In this document: positions 24,618 to 34,000 of the stretch, piece after piece
Layout: each line of letters starts with the position of its first letter
Numbering within the stretch: position 1 is the stretch's first letter
Source: Tyzzerella sp.
Lineage (GTDB): Bacteria; Bacillota; Clostridia; Lachnospirales; Lachnospiraceae
Direction of reading: 5' to 3'
DNA length: 64,000 bases
Assembly (NCBI GenBank): GCA_017465565.1
Contig: JAFTWA010000050.1
Coordinates: 1-64,000 of the forward strand
Made by a program: the position numbers and the translations under genes
The notes under the pieces: generated by a model
Databases searched by the model: none
Told to the model about the DNA's origin: nothing
The model's input: the letters and a program-made list of their open reading frames with translations, nothing else

Positions 24618-26273
24618 ATGAGTTATGTATTTGGAATTGATTTGGGAACAACTTATTCGTGCATTGCTTACATTGACGAATATGGGAAACCAGTAGTGCT
24701 GAAAAACAGTGATGGTGACCACACCACTCCATCAGTCGTAATGTTTGAAACGAGCGATAATGTGATTGTTGGTACAGAAGCTAAACGGTCAATAGAGATT
24801 GAGCCAGATAAAGCAGTACAATTTATTAAAAGAAAAATGGGCAAGGACAATGATAAGGTTACTTTAAATGGAACAACCTATTCTGCTCCCGAGGTGTCGG
24901 CATACATTTTGAAGAAATTAACATCGGATGCGAACGAAGAATTAATTCAAAATGGTGTTATCAAAAAGGGAGAAGAAATTAAAGATGTTGTTATTACTTG
25001 TCCTGCATATTTTGGAATGAATGAGAAACAGGCGACCAAGAATGCCGGCGAATTGGCAGGACTGAATGTTTTGAATATTATTAACGAGCCTACCGCGGCG
25101 GCAATCAGTTATGGTGTTTCAGGAGGCGAAAAGAATGAGACAGTTCTCGTTTATGACCTGGGTGGTGGAACCTTCGATATTACAGTAATGAATATTGCTG
25201 GAAATAAAATTTCAGTTATCTGTACAGGCGGCGACGACCAGTTGGGCGGAAAAGATTGGGACGAAGCATTAATGAATTACATTATGGAACGTTACGAAGA
25301 AGAATATGAGGAAGATTTATCCGAAGACCCTGAAACCGTAGCGGCTCTTTATGTAGATGTCGAAACATGGAAGAAAGCCTTGACAGCTAGAGAATCAGTT
25401 AAAATTTCAGTCAATGGACCAGCTGGCCGATTGCGAGAGGAATTGTCAAGAGAGAAGTACGAAGAAATTACAAGTCATTTGCTGGAGAGAACAAAGAACT
25501 TACTTGATGACGTGCTTAATACGGCGGCAAAACAGGGGTATCCTATCAGTAAAATAGATAAAGTGCTTCTTGTTGGTGGCTCTTCAAAGATGCCTCAGGT
25601 TGCTGCTATGATTGAGCGTGATTATCACGTGACCCCGTCTCTTCAAGACCCTGACGAAGCAGTGGCAAAAGGTGCGGCTATTTACGCAGGAAATGAAAAA
25701 CAGTTTTCTGATTTTATTGCTGAAGAAGCACAAAAAACTGGAAAAACAGTTGAGGAACTTGTTGAAAGCAATTTGCAGTCTGGAGAACTTGACAAGAAAT
25801 TTATGCGTGCTTCTGGCACTGCATCTACCGCTATGAAGATTAGCATTACTAACGTTCTTTCCAGAACATATGGTTTGTCTGCGTTGAATAGTAATAACGA
25901 AAAGACTATCTTCAATATGCTTATGATTAATGATAAGCTTCCTGCTTCTGTTAAAGAGTCATTCTATACACACTCCGATAACCAGGAAGGTGTAGCATTA
26001 GATATTTACGAAAGTAGAAGTACAGATAAAAGCATGGCAATCGAGGGGAGAAAACCATTGACTACGATTGATATGACTTTTACTCAAATGGTTCCACGGG
26101 GAACAGAGATACAAATTGCTTTTATGTTAGATAATTCGGGAATTCTTCACGTTGTAGCGGAAGAAATGTTATATCATTCAAAGCTTGATACAACATTTAC
26201 TTTATCGAATCAAATGTCAGGAACAGAGATGAAAATCGCTGGTGACAGACTTAATAATTCGACCGTTGAGTAG
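24618..26273 (+). CDS. Hsp70 (DnaK-like), short form without lid
   Basis: 551 residues. The ATPase domain is complete: GIDLGTTYS (6-14), NEPTAAAISYG (156-166), VYDLGGGTFD (178-187), LLVGGSSKMP (317-326). An extra acidic helical segment of about 45 residues (358-403) lies before a beta substrate-binding domain (about 405-530: YGLSALNSNNEKT, DNQEGVALDIYES). The canonical linker DVTPLSLG is not preserved and the helical lid (about 100 residues in DnaK) is absent. Probably a specialised chaperone or scaffold working with the neighbouring GrpE-like and J-like proteins. Confidence 0.92.
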   Translation: MSYVFGIDLGTTYSCIAYIDEYGKPVVLKNSDGDHTTPSVVMFETSDNVIVGTEAKRSIEIEPDKAVQFIKRKMGKDNDKVTLNGTTYSAPEVSAYILKKLTSDANEELIQNGVIKKGEEIKDVVITCPAYFGMNEKQATKNAGELAGLNVLNIINEPTAAAISYGVSGGEKNETVLVYDLGGGTFDITVMNIAGNKISVICTGGDDQLGGKDWDEALMNYIMERYEEEYEEDLSEDPETVAALYVDVETWKKALTARESVKISVNGPAGRLREELSREKYEEITSHLLERTKNLLDDVLNTAAKQGYPISKIDKVLLVGGSSKMPQVAAMIERDYHVTPSLQDPDEAVAKGAAIYAGNEKQFSDFIAEEAQKTGKTVEELVESNLQSGELDKKFMRASGTASTAMKISITNVLSRTYGLSALNSNNEKTIFNMLMINDKLPASVKESFYTHSDNQEGVALDIYESRSTDKSMAIEGRKPLTTIDMTFTQMVPRGTEIQIAFMLDNSGILHVVAEEMLYHSKLDTTFTLSNQMSGTEMKIAGDRLNNSTVE

Positions 26274-26287
26274 AAGGGAGCCATTCA

Positions 26288-26695
26288 ATGATTTCATTAA
26301 TAATTTTGGGTTGTATAGCGATGTCATATTTCTTTATGGCAACAACAATGATCATCAAAGGAATATCTGCGCTGATGGATACAATGCTTGATATGGTTGA
26401 AGTATGGGCAATTCTTCTGCTTGGTGGAATTGTAATTGGTGCAGTTGAACTCATTGTTGCAATATCCGGTGCAAGCTTTTGGGCAATAGTTGGTGTTATT
26501 ATCATCTGCGTCTTAGTGGGGTGGGTGTTTGGTATTATAGGTGCGATATTCTTAGTTATATTTGAGTTAGCAATGTATGCAGCTTTGTTTGCATATGGTA
26601 TCCTTGATCTGATTCTTGAGAAATTGGGTGAGTGGAGCGAGCTTGGACTAAAATATTTTTTGGGAATAATCAATAGAAAGATTGTTCTGAGTTAG
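26288..26695 (+). CDS. Small membrane protein of the kinase cluster
   Basis: 135 residues with three hydrophobic spans (about 1-25, 40-65 and 65-105) and an amphipathic C-terminal helix. GAAGGGAG before the ATG. No family known. Lies between the Hsp70 and the J-like membrane protein, so co-function is likely. Confidence 0.6.
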   Translation: MISLIILGCIAMSYFFMATTMIIKGISALMDTMLDMVEVWAILLLGGIVIGAVELIVAISGASFWAIVGVIIICVLVGWVFGIIGAIFLVIFELAMYAALFAYGILDLILEKLGEWSELGLKYFLGIINRKIVLS

Positions 26696-26709
26696 GTGAG
26701 AGGTGAACC

Positions 26710-28386
26710 ATGGCAGATATTATAGATGTGATTCGTAGAAAATACGATATCGATATAAAAAAAGACAATATTATAAAACTGTATAAAATTGATTCTGCTG
26801 ACATCTCAATATCTGATTTAGAGTCGAAAATTGTGGATAGAAGGAAAAAGTGGAATCAAAGCATAAATGGTGCCAACGAAAAGTTTGCGGAACGCGATAA
26901 AGCTTATCTAGAAAAGGCAGATAAGTTTGAAGCTATTTTAAGAGATGAAAAGCTTAGGAAAGACTTATTCGAGTTTTATAAAGGAAAAAAAGGTTCGGGG
27001 AGTGCGGAAGTATCGGGGTTAGTAAAGAAGTATTTCGGACTGATTAGTGCAACAACAAAAGTTGGAAAATCAGAATTGGAGTTCTTCTTAAAGTATTTCC
27101 CGGATGAAAAGAAAAATAAAAAAAGTATTTTAGAGTTCCTAAAGAAGGAATACAAAGTTGTCATTGCTTCTTTTGGCGGACAGAAAGACAATGAAGAAGA
27201 GATGGATGAGGATTCCCAAAAGACAAAGAAAAAAAGTTCGAGCTTCATCGTCAATCTTTTTTCGGAAAAGACACTCATTAAACTCAGGAAATGTGAACTT
27301 GATTTTAATATAGCAGCAGAATCAGAACAAGTTGTCTCCAGATATCCTGAGGTTAAAAAATCCTTGTATGAGTACCTTGAAATTGGCAAGTATAAGAAAT
27401 TAGATGATTTCAAGAAACATGTCGGGGATAAGAGAACTGAAATATACAATATTCGAAACGATTTCGGCTCTGAATTCATTTCATTGGTTGACCTGTATAA
27501 TGGTTTGTCTTCTGTTGTTGAAAATGATGACGTTAGAGATAACTTTGAGGAATTCAAACTTCTTATTATGTATCCGGCTTTAACACCATATATGTATGAA
27601 ATTGGAGAAATTAAGAAGGACACTTTGAATGAACTATACGCGATTGCTAATGAAGAATATAGTTTCAGAAGTGTTACAGACTTCTTGGTATCGTATTTTA
27701 ATATTGTTTACGACAACTTCGGTATTTACGAAGATCCTATCAAAAAAATTATGGCTAATGCAGAAAAGCAAGCCGGCAAGGAAAAAGTATTAAATGCAAT
27801 TTCTTCACTTTGGGGCAGAACAAAAGGGAGAAAACTCCCTGCAAAATTACGGGTGGTGTATGCCCTATCCTATTGGCCTATTCACGTTCTTGCTTTTGTG
27901 TTTAAAGCCGGTAAATTTGCAATTGAGAAACTCAGATATTTTGGTGTTGGCTCAGCGGTACTTATTTCCTTAATGTTTATCTTTGGTGGTGAGAGTGTGT
28001 ATGGTGATGCAAATCTATTCACCAACGGCTTGCCTTGGGGACAATATTTGAAGGCATTGAATGGATTAGAAAGCACCAATTTCTTATTGCAATTACTAAG
28101 TTCCATTGAAGCAATTATAAAAATTATCTTTATGTACTTCTCTATCGGCGGTGTTGTCGGATATTTCTTCTGGCAATTGTCAGTTAACCTGAGAAAGAAA
28201 ATTGACCTTAAAGGGTTAGAGAGAAGTATTGATGCAATCATTGACAATGCAAAAAAACGCATTATTGAACAAGACGAAGATAATCCAAATGGATTAATGA
28301 GTAAGAAAATGCCATTGATTATTACGAATGTGGTCGGTCTGCTCGTCTTTGTTATGGCAGTAATACTGCTAAATATCATCTTATAA
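26710..28386 (+). CDS. Membrane protein with degenerate J-like N-terminus
   Basis: 558 residues. Residues about 1-90 (IIKLYKIDSADISISDLESK, VDRRKKWNQS, AILRDEKLRKDLFEFY) follow the helix pattern of J-like domains, but the HPD motif needed to stimulate Hsp70 is missing. A long helical cytosolic region follows, then hydrophobic spans near 405-425, 468-490 and 540-558. Last gene of the cluster, ending at a terminator. Being next to an Hsp70/GrpE pair supports a co-chaperone or client role; the J assignment is my inference. Confidence 0.6.
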   Translation: MADIIDVIRRKYDIDIKKDNIIKLYKIDSADISISDLESKIVDRRKKWNQSINGANEKFAERDKAYLEKADKFEAILRDEKLRKDLFEFYKGKKGSGSAEVSGLVKKYFGLISATTKVGKSELEFFLKYFPDEKKNKKSILEFLKKEYKVVIASFGGQKDNEEEMDEDSQKTKKKSSSFIVNLFSEKTLIKLRKCELDFNIAAESEQVVSRYPEVKKSLYEYLEIGKYKKLDDFKKHVGDKRTEIYNIRNDFGSEFISLVDLYNGLSSVVENDDVRDNFEEFKLLIMYPALTPYMYEIGEIKKDTLNELYAIANEEYSFRSVTDFLVSYFNIVYDNFGIYEDPIKKIMANAEKQAGKEKVLNAISSLWGRTKGRKLPAKLRVVYALSYWPIHVLAFVFKAGKFAIEKLRYFGVGSAVLISLMFIFGGESVYGDANLFTNGLPWGQYLKALNGLESTNFLLQLLSSIEAIIKIIFMYFSIGGVVGYFFWQLSVNLRKKIDLKGLERSIDAIIDNAKKRIIEQDEDNPNGLMSKKMPLIITNVVGLLVFVMAVILLNIIL

Positions 28387-28391
28387 GGTCG

Positions 28392-28449
28392 AAGGGATGC
28401 AAAAATGAGATTAAGATTGATTTTTAATCTGCTGAGTGCATCCCTTTTT
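28392..28449. terminator. Terminator of the kinase-chaperone cluster
   Basis: AAGGGATGCA (28392-28401) pairs with TGCATCCCTT (28437-28446), with inner AGATTAA/TTAATCT, followed by a T run on the plus strand. It overlaps the 3' end of the convergent AraC gene and may serve both. Confidence 0.75.
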
Positions 28450-29635
28450 GTCTATATGCGCGAGGGCTAATCCCTATTATTTTTGAAAACAATTTAGAAA
28501 AGTACGCAAAATCATGGTAGCCAACGGCGGTTGCCACTTCCGAAACAGACATATGTGTAGTGTTGAAAAGCCGAATCGCCTCCTGCATACGAGTCTGCTG
28601 AATAAAATTTGTCAGTGTTTGTCCGGCTTCTTTACTAAAGATATTTGAAAGAGCAGAAGCATTCTTTTTAAAATGGCCGGCTAACTGGTTCAGAGATAAG
28701 TCTTCATCCAAATGAAACTCTACATAAGCCATTACGTCTTTGGTTATCTTAGAAAAGTCTGGATTCGAGTAATTCTTAACCAGTAGACAATATTTGCGGC
28801 AAATCTCATTTGGCAGCTGCCTTAATTTGGTCAGGGATGTTATGCTGTCGATTTTTACACCGATAGAAAAAGCTTGTTTTAAAACATGAGACGGATGAAT
28901 ATCTGTCTCCAAAAGTGCCATATGACAGTAATCATTTAAGGCCTGCAAAAGCATTTTATAGTTTCTTAAGTTGAGATTAGTAGTAAACTTGGATTCCTGA
29001 AATAATGTTTGTAATGCTTTTTTTCCCTTTTCGTTGTCTCCGCATTTCAGAGCAGCGAGAAAAGCGGATAGTAATTTATGATATCGTGTCGAAAAATCTA
29101 AGAAATTTTGTTCAATCAAATTTGTGTTCACTTCAATAGGTCGTTTGTGATCAGCATACTCAATGAACTCAGGGGTTAATTCCTTGAATTCAGGAATAAA
29201 CGCTCCAAGAATGTGCTGGGTAACATTTACAATTGTGTCCACTTGGACGAAAGGCATTCCTTCATATAGATGTTTCATGCGCTGCATTGTACTCGGAGTA
29301 ATATGTGCGTCCTTCAGAATTTGCGTAAAATAATTTGCCGAAAGTTCGTTATTGCGAAAAGGACCGATGGAAATAAAATCTGGTTTTTCATCCGCACCAA
29401 AGAACACCAGCACATTATAAAAACCAAGATTACTCTTTATTATTAGTATACGATACGGCTTTGAAAGGTCTGTAAACTGAACCTTTGTATTCCGGTCATT
29501 ATAATTCGTCCATACAAAAGCTCTCATCCCCTGGTCAATCTTGCGGATATCCTGATACGGCGGGGTAAAATATACAGCTGGCACATTAAAGGCGTCTAAC
29601 AAAACATTTTTTAACAAATCATAACACTTTTCCAT
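28424..29635 (-). CDS. AraC-family regulator of the GH2 locus
   Basis: 403 residues from ATG 29635, chosen because AAAGGAG precedes it; the longer frame lacks a ribosome site. An N-terminal sensor region of about 290 residues may be a PocR-like ligand-binding domain. The C-terminal 100 residues hold two AraC HTHs (LNQLAGHFKKNASALSNIFS and VSEVATAVGYHDFAYFSKLF). Divergent from the GH2 gene over a 111-bp region, so it probably controls the glycosidase-symporter pair. Confidence 0.9.
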   Translation of the reverse strand: MEKCYDLLKNVLLDAFNVPAVYFTPPYQDIRKIDQGMRAFVWTNYNDRNTKVQFTDLSKPYRILIIKSNLGFYNVLVFFGADEKPDFISIGPFRNNELSANYFTQILKDAHITPSTMQRMKHLYEGMPFVQVDTIVNVTQHILGAFIPEFKELTPEFIEYADHKRPIEVNTNLIEQNFLDFSTRYHKLLSAFLAALKCGDNEKGKKALQTLFQESKFTTNLNLRNYKMLLQALNDYCHMALLETDIHPSHVLKQAFSIGVKIDSITSLTKLRQLPNEICRKYCLLVKNYSNPDFSKITKDVMAYVEFHLDEDLSLNQLAGHFKKNASALSNIFSKEAGQTLTNFIQQTRMQEAIRLFNTTHMSVSEVATAVGYHDFAYFSKLFSKIIGISPRAYRQKGMHSAD

Positions 29636-29746
29636 AACACATTCTCCTTTTGTAAAAATTATATATATAAAACAAAAATAATACAAGTACTGGAATGTAC
29701 AATTTAGTACAATCATATTAAGAATTATAAAGGGAGGACTTTATCT

Positions 29747-31969
29747 ATGAAATTTAACTGGAATGACTCTTGGTTATTTACCAAAGATAATACGTTAAAT
29801 GTATCTGACTGGGAAGCGGTAAATTTACCACATACTTGGAATGCAAAAGATGGACAAGATGGTGGTAATGATTACTATCGTGGCACATGCTACTATGCTA
29901 AAAAGTTAGCATTGGCAGATGTGAGCGGTGCAGAAGGAGTATATCTTGAATTCGAAGGTGCGAACTCTTCTGCAGATGTATACGTAAATGGAAATCTTGC
30001 TGTTCATCATGACGGCGGTTATTCTACATTCCGCGCAAACATTACAGAATATTTGAAAGAAGAAAATGATATTCTTGTAGCAGTGGACAATGCTCCAAAC
30101 GACAGAGTATATCCACAAATGGCAGACTTCACTTTCTATGGTGGTCTTTACCGTGATGTAAATGTAATCTGTGTACCAAAAGCACACTTTGATTTGGATT
30201 ACTACGGAGGCCCTGGTATCACAGTAACACCTGTAGTGGAAGGGGCAAATGCAAATGTTGAAGTAAAAGGTTACTTTACAGGTCTGGCAGGAAACGAAAA
30301 TGTAAAATACACAATCAAAGACGGTGATGCAAATGTAGCGGAAGCATGTGTTGCAGCAGCGGACGGAAAAGCTGATTTTGTAATTGAAAATGTACATCTT
30401 TGGAACGGAAGAAAAGACCCATTCCTTTACACAGTGGAAGCAGTTTTAGTAGACGGTGAAAAGGAATTGGATGCAAGATGTGTTAAATTCGGCTGCAGAT
30501 ATTTCGAAATTGATCCTGAAAGAGGATTTATCTTAAATGGTGAAGAATATCCACTTCGCGGTGTGTCTCGTCACCAGGACAGACTTGGAATTGGTAACGC
30601 GTTGTTGCCAGAACACCACAAGGAAGATGCAGAACTCATCTATGAAGTAGGTGCTACAACAATTCGTTTGGCTCACTACCAACACAATCAATATTTCTAT
30701 GACCTCTGTGATGAAATGGGATTTGTACTTTGGGCAGAGATTCCATATATTTCACAACACATGCCAAATGGCCGTGAAAACACGATTTCACAGATGAAAG
30801 AATTGGTAGTACAGAATTACAACCATCCATCCATTTTTGTATGGGGACTTTCAAATGAAATCTCAATGAAGGGTGCAGACGATCCTGATTTAATTGAAAA
30901 TCACCACATTTTAAATGATTTATGCCATGAAATGGATAAGACGAGACTTACTACAATGGCAATCGTTTCTATGTGTGATATGGATGCAGAATACGTTCAG
31001 ATTCCAGATACAGTTTCTTGGAACCACTACTTCGGATGGTACGGTGGAGAAACTCATATGAACGGACCATGGATGGATAACTTCCACGCAAAATATCCAG
31101 ACCTTCCAGTTGGTATGAGTGAGTATGGTTGTGAAGCCCTCAACTGGCACAACTCCAACCCACAGCAGGGAGACTATTCCGAAGAATACCAGGCTTACTA
31201 CCATGAAGAATTAATCAAACAATTATTTACGAGAAAGTACATCTGGGCAACTCATGTATGGAATATGTTCGATTTTGGTGCGGATGCCCGTGCAGAAGGC
31301 GGAGAAGATGGACAGAACCATAAGGGTCTTATGACATTTGACCGTTCCTATAAGAAAGATTCATTCTATGCTTACAAAGCATGGTTATCAGATGAGCCAT
31401 TTGTACATATTTGCGGAAAACGCTATGTTGACCGTGTAGAAGATATTACCAAGGTAACTGTTTATTCTAATTTGCCAGAGGTTGAGCTGTTTGTAAATGG
31501 TAAGAGTCTTGGAAAACAGACAAGTGATGTGCATTTCTTCTATTTCGATGTGCCAAACGCAGGCGAAACGGAATTAGTTGCAAAAGCAGGTGAATGTGAA
31601 GACACATCAAAGCTTAAAAAAGTAGCTGAATTTAATAATGCATACCGTATGGTTGAAACAGGTGATGTTCTCAACTGGTTTGATATTACAGAAGTACCAG
31701 GCTGCTTCTCGCTCAACGATAAAATGAGCGAGCTTATTGCCAATGAGCAGGGTAGAAATATGATGGTGGGTCTTATGAAGTCAGCATCTGAAGGACAAAA
31801 GACAATGGCTGACCCAACACAAATGCTTAGCAATCCAGCGATGATTGAATTCATGGGCGGATTTACAATCAAGCGTTTACTTTCAATGGTTGGTGCAATG
31901 GGGGCAAAACCATTGACAAGAGATCAAATGCTTGCATTTAACACGATGTTAAATCAGATAAAGAAATAA
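29747..31969 (+). CDS. Glycoside hydrolase family 2 (beta-galactosidase/beta-glucuronidase type)
   Basis: 740 residues with the GH2 order of sugar-binding domain (about 1-150), Ig-like domain (about 155-255) and TIM barrel. The acid/base is E371 in WGLSNEIS and the nucleophile E459 in MSEYGCEA. NHKGLMTFDR holds an N-x-K-G motif that occurs in beta-glucuronidases but also in some beta-galactosidases, so the substrate is not settled. No signal peptide: cytosolic. The last 90 residues after the third beta domain are an unusual Met-rich helical tail. Followed by a GPH symporter, so it likely hydrolyses an imported glycoside. Confidence 0.9.
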   Translation: MKFNWNDSWLFTKDNTLNVSDWEAVNLPHTWNAKDGQDGGNDYYRGTCYYAKKLALADVSGAEGVYLEFEGANSSADVYVNGNLAVHHDGGYSTFRANITEYLKEENDILVAVDNAPNDRVYPQMADFTFYGGLYRDVNVICVPKAHFDLDYYGGPGITVTPVVEGANANVEVKGYFTGLAGNENVKYTIKDGDANVAEACVAAADGKADFVIENVHLWNGRKDPFLYTVEAVLVDGEKELDARCVKFGCRYFEIDPERGFILNGEEYPLRGVSRHQDRLGIGNALLPEHHKEDAELIYEVGATTIRLAHYQHNQYFYDLCDEMGFVLWAEIPYISQHMPNGRENTISQMKELVVQNYNHPSIFVWGLSNEISMKGADDPDLIENHHILNDLCHEMDKTRLTTMAIVSMCDMDAEYVQIPDTVSWNHYFGWYGGETHMNGPWMDNFHAKYPDLPVGMSEYGCEALNWHNSNPQQGDYSEEYQAYYHEELIKQLFTRKYIWATHVWNMFDFGADARAEGGEDGQNHKGLMTFDRSYKKDSFYAYKAWLSDEPFVHICGKRYVDRVEDITKVTVYSNLPEVELFVNGKSLGKQTSDVHFFYFDVPNAGETELVAKAGECEDTSKLKKVAEFNNAYRMVETGDVLNWFDITEVPGCFSLNDKMSELIANEQGRNMMVGLMKSASEGQKTMADPTQMLSNPAMIEFMGGFTIKRLLSMVGAMGAKPLTRDQMLAFNTMLNQIKK

Positions 31970-31995
31970 GAAGTTATACAAAGGAGATTTGAGAG

Positions 31996-33375
31996 ATGGA
32001 AAACAAACGTAAATTTGGTATGCGCGACTGCCTCGCATATGCTGCCGGAGATTTCGGCTGTAACATGAGTTTTGCTCTTAAGGGCACAATGATGATTTTC
32101 TGGACCCAGTTCATGGGATTGGAGCTTTGGTATTCATTGTTATTAGTTGTTGTTCAGGTGTGGGATGCCATTAATGACCCTGTTATCGGTTCTATTATCG
32201 ACGCTGACCGTCGCCAGTACAAACGAAACAAGTTCTTACAGTATATTTGGTTCGGCTCAATTGGTCTTATTGTAGCAGGTGCGTTATGCTTCCTGCCATT
32301 CAAAAATGCTCCATTGGCAGCACAAATGATTATCTTTGTTTGTGGATACGTTATTTGGGATGCATTTTATACAATTGCAAACGTTCCTTACGGCTCATTG
32401 TTATCGTTGATTTCTACTAACGCAGCTGACCGTGCTTCTCTTTCAGCATGGCGTTCCGTTGGCTCTATGCTTGGGAACATGGTTCCTATGGCTATTTTGC
32501 CAATGATTATTTATGACGCAGAGGACAATTTGATTGGTGAACGTGTATTTATTGCGGCACTTATTATGGGTGTTTTAGGATTTATCAGTTTCCAATTTAT
32601 GATTCGAAACACAGAGATTCGGGGAAATGCAGATATTCAAGTGAACGAAGACCAGCCTAAATTCAATGTTTTCAAAGCAATGGCTAACTTTGTTAAAAAC
32701 CGTCCAGCCATGGGAGCTACTATCGCTGCAGTAGGTATGTTCCTTGGTATGCAAGGTGGAACGGCAGCTGTTACCGTTCTGTTCCAGTCATACTTTAACA
32801 ATGCAAAGATTTCTGGTGTGGTACAGGTATTTGCTATGATTCCAATCGTTGCTTTTACACCTCTTGCACGTAAAATGGTTACGAAGTACGGTAAGAAAGA
32901 ATTAGCTACTGTTGGCGCTATCGTCAGTATGGCAGCTTGTGTTCTGATGCTATTCTTACCAATTACACCAGATGCTACAGGTATGATTTTCTATATTCTT
33001 TGCCAGTTATTCAACAGTCTTGGTATGGGTATCTATACAACAGTTAGTTGGGCAATGATGGGTGATGCTATCGATTACAATGAATGGAAGACTGGTACTC
33101 GTGAAGAAGGTACTGTTTACGCATTACATTCATTCTTCCGTAAATTGGCACAAGGCGTTGGTCCTGCGCTTGCTTTAGTTGTAATGGTTGCTTTAGGATA
33201 CGTTGGCGCTAACGAAGGAAATCAAACTTTAGAAGTTGCAACAAATATGCGTTATCTTGTACCAGCACTCTACTTATTCAGTGCAGTAATGATGTTCGTT
33301 GGTTTATCATTAGTATACAACCTTGACAGGAAGAAACTTACACAAATGCAAGACGAGTTAGCTGCACGTAAATAA
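31996..33375 (+). CDS. GPH-family sugar:cation symporter
   Basis: 459 residues and about 12 membrane helices. DAINDPVIGSIIDADRR is the family signature in the loop between helices 2 and 3. It lies 26 nt after the GH2 gene with its own GGAG, forming an import-and-hydrolyse operon for a glycoside or glucuronide, in line with the family's substrates. Confidence 0.93.
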   Translation: MENKRKFGMRDCLAYAAGDFGCNMSFALKGTMMIFWTQFMGLELWYSLLLVVVQVWDAINDPVIGSIIDADRRQYKRNKFLQYIWFGSIGLIVAGALCFLPFKNAPLAAQMIIFVCGYVIWDAFYTIANVPYGSLLSLISTNAADRASLSAWRSVGSMLGNMVPMAILPMIIYDAEDNLIGERVFIAALIMGVLGFISFQFMIRNTEIRGNADIQVNEDQPKFNVFKAMANFVKNRPAMGATIAAVGMFLGMQGGTAAVTVLFQSYFNNAKISGVVQVFAMIPIVAFTPLARKMVTKYGKKELATVGAIVSMAACVLMLFLPITPDATGMIFYILCQLFNSLGMGIYTTVSWAMMGDAIDYNEWKTGTREEGTVYALHSFFRKLAQGVGPALALVVMVALGYVGANEGNQTLEVATNMRYLVPALYLFSAVMMFVGLSLVYNLDRKKLTQMQDELAARK

Positions 33376-33424
33376 AAATGCATAAAAGTTCATAATGTTG
33401 CCATAATAATCTTGGGGTGATGGT

Positions 33425-33571
33425 ATGAACAAGAAAAAGCAGGAAAAACAAGAACAGCAGCGAAATCAAAACAAATTCAATAGTGTAACTGAAAAGGTGA
33501 AACCAGAGAATCAGAACCAGACACATAATGTCAGGTCTGAAGCGGTGGAACCTAAAATCAGACAAGTATAG
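33425..33571 (+). CDS. Small Lys/Gln-rich hypothetical protein
   Basis: 48 residues (MNKKKQEKQEQQRNQNKFNS...), highly charged and probably disordered. GGGGTGATGGT precedes the ATG and a terminator follows directly. Function unknown. Confidence 0.5.
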   Translation: MNKKKQEKQEQQRNQNKFNSVTEKVKPENQNQTHNVRSEAVEPKIRQV

Positions 33572-33598
33572 GCATCCCATTCGGATGCCTATTTTTTT
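33570..33598 (+). terminator. Rho-independent terminator
   Basis: AGGCATCC (33570-33577), CATTC loop, GGATGCCT (33583-33590), then seven T. Confidence 0.85.
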
Positions 33599-33651
33599 GC
33601 AATTGCGCTTCGCGAAAGAGTTCGCAGGCGAACACTTTATTCCCAAAATAG

Positions 33652-33704
33652 TTGACATGATATGTATATCATATTATAATACATTTAACAATTAGGTTAA
33701 ATGT
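33652..33704 (+). promoter_or_regulatory. Promoter and operators of the ArsR/SdpI/ABC operon
   Basis: TTGACA (33652-33657), 17-bp spacer and TATAAT (33675-33680). The inverted repeat ATGATAT-GT-ATATCAT (33657-33672) fills the spacer and a second one, ACATTTAAC/GTTAAATGT (33681-33689, 33696-33704), lies over the transcription start. Both are likely autorepressor sites. Confidence 0.8.
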
Positions 33705-33724
33705 TAAATGAAAGAGGTGATAGA

Positions 33725-34000
33725 ATGGGATTACAGAACACATTACGTGCACTAGCAGATCCCATACGTCGTGAAATCCTAAATTTACTAAAAAATGGCA
33801 GACTGTCTGCTGGAGAGATTACAGACCATTTTGATGTCACAGGGGCATCGGTTTCAAGACATCTATCTGTCCTTAAAGAGGCGGATTTGATTCGGGATAC
33901 GCGAGAAGGAAAATTTATTTTTTATGAATTAAATGCTTCCGTTTTAGAAGAAATTATGCTATGGATTACAGACTTGAAAGGGGAAAATAAGAATGATTAA
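33725..34000 (+). CDS. ArsR/SdpR-family repressor
   Basis: 91 residues, winged helix with LRALADPIRREILNLLKNGR and ASVSRHLSVLKEADLI. No metal-binding Cys pair, so it resembles SdpR-type autorepressors more than metal sensors. ATG 33725 follows GAGGTGA. Its stop overlaps the SdpI-like gene, as in the sdpRI pair of Bacillus. Confidence 0.9.
   Translation: MGLQNTLRALADPIRREILNLLKNGRLSAGEITDHFDVTGASVSRHLSVLKEADLIRDTREGKFIFYELNASVLEEIMLWITDLKGENKND

Noticed and set aside
33338..33658. Minus-strand frame of 106 residues
   Set aside because: Overlaps the terminator, a plus-strand small gene and the symporter end; composition is not protein-like.
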